The translations under genes were made by a program, and so were the position numbers. The notes below the pieces were generated by a model, which saw nothing but the letters and a program-made list of their open reading frames with translations, was not told where the DNA came from and did not search any database. A DNA stretch of 64,000 nucleotides from Mycobacterium colombiense (GTDB lineage Bacteria > Actinomycetota > Actinomycetes > Mycobacteriales > Mycobacteriaceae), in contig NZ_QMEU01000010.1 in the NCBI RefSeq assembly GCF_003284975.1, positions 28,467-92,466 on the forward strand, read 5' to 3'. Shown here piece after piece: positions 63,563-64,000 of this stretch; position 1 is the stretch's first letter; each line of letters opens with the position of its first letter.

Positions 63563-64000
63563 CAGCGCCGCATAAGGTCGCTTTCCCGGCGCGTTGTGCG
63601 GTCAACATTTCTTACGAAAAGCATCTGTGTTCCCAGGTGTTTCCCGCCGGAATTCCGATGGAGGGATTCTTTGAGGGAATGGTCGAGCTGTTCGACGCCG
63701 ACCTGAAGCGCAAAGGCTTTGACGGCATCGCATTGCCGGCGGGCAGCTACGAACTGCACAAGATCAACGGCGTTCGGCTCGACATCAACAAAAGCCTTGA
63801 CGAGCTGGGCGTCCAGGACGGCGACACCCTGGTGCTGGTGCCCAGGGTGGACGGCGAGTCGTTCGAACCGCAGTACGAGTCGCTGTCCACGGGATTGGCG
63901 GCCATGGGCAAGTGGCTGGGCCGCGACGGTGGCGATCGGATGTTCGCGCCGGTGACGCCGCTGACCGCCGCCCACACCGCGGTCGCGGTGATCGCCATGG
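63559..64000 (+). CDS. eccD2: EccD2 N-terminus, ESX-2 membrane channel component (partial)
   Basis: The first 147 residues from GTG 63559; the gene runs off the right edge. The start [23 protein letters not shown] begins a ubiquitin-like cytoplasmic domain (about residues 10-95; [19 protein letters not shown]), the known N-terminal domain of EccD, followed by the beginning of the first transmembrane helices. EccD forms the membrane channel of the ESX complex. The GTG overlaps the previous stop. Confidence 0.85.
   Translation, partial: MTAPHKVAFPARCAVNISYEKHLCSQVFPAGIPMEGFFEGMVELFDADLKRKGFDGIALPAGSYELHKINGVRLDINKSLDELGVQDGDTLVLVPRVDGESFEPQYESLSTGLAAMGKWLGRDGGDRMFAPVTPLTAAHTAVAVIAM

Overview
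The window is chromosomal DNA from a high-GC actinobacterium, almost certainly a slow-growing, non-tuberculous Mycobacterium. The evidence is an mce operon, two PE/PPE pairs (one inside an ESX-2 type secretion locus), a mycolic-acid cyclopropane synthase type methyltransferase, WS/DGAT, Eis-like and CYP142-like proteins, several F420-type oxidoreductases, a PrrB-like kinase and a 53-bp MIRU-like tandem repeat. There are no insertion sequences, phage genes, CRISPR arrays or tRNA/rRNA genes that I can support. Species assignment would need a database search.

Layout. 1-7830: 3' part of an mce lipid-import operon (end of mceB, then mceC-D-E-F), an Mce-associated protein, a secreted RsiV/MPT64-like protein and a double-TetR regulator resembling Mce3R. 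8114-12792: two small membrane proteins, a tiny unlisted gene on the minus strand, a TiaS-like/lipoprotein pair, and divergently a membrane protein translationally coupled to a PE/PPE pair. 12812-25247: methyltransferases, a Ddn-like reductase, a SulP transporter, an LLM oxidoreductase, a 2-hydroxyacid dehydrogenase, an RsbW-like kinase, a CYP142-type P450, an FNT channel, WS/DGAT, and an MTHFR-like gene joined through the MIRU-like repeat to a methyltransferase. 25300-44837: PhoU, two MFS carriers, hemerythrin, the mycolate methyltransferase, a probable phosphonate-catabolism cluster (MFS, GntR, PhnX-like, alcohol dehydrogenase), then assorted redox and detoxification genes (Nudix, LLM, catalase-like, dehalogenase, PadR/NTF2/LLM). 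45083-52133: two adjacent NitT/TauT-type ABC importers, one of them with two permeases and two ATPases. 52374-58937: lipoprotein hydrolase, Eis-like acetyltransferase, TetR-acyl-CoA dehydrogenase operon, orphan PrrB-like kinase and a VOC protein. 59186-64000: ESX-2 locus (PE36-like, PPE69-like, EsxD, EsxC, EspG2, MinD-like ATPase, start of EccD2).

The points I consider most worth a second look are: the PE/PPE operon led by a possible ECF-S-like membrane protein, opposite a lipoprotein and a TiaS-like gene (9017-12792); the MIRU-like repeat encoding two chained 18-residue mini-ORFs (24371-24497); the ESX-2 locus lacking eccB2/eccC2 upstream, with a strong terminator-like hairpin between esxC and espG2; and several palindromic operators beside autoregulator-type genes.
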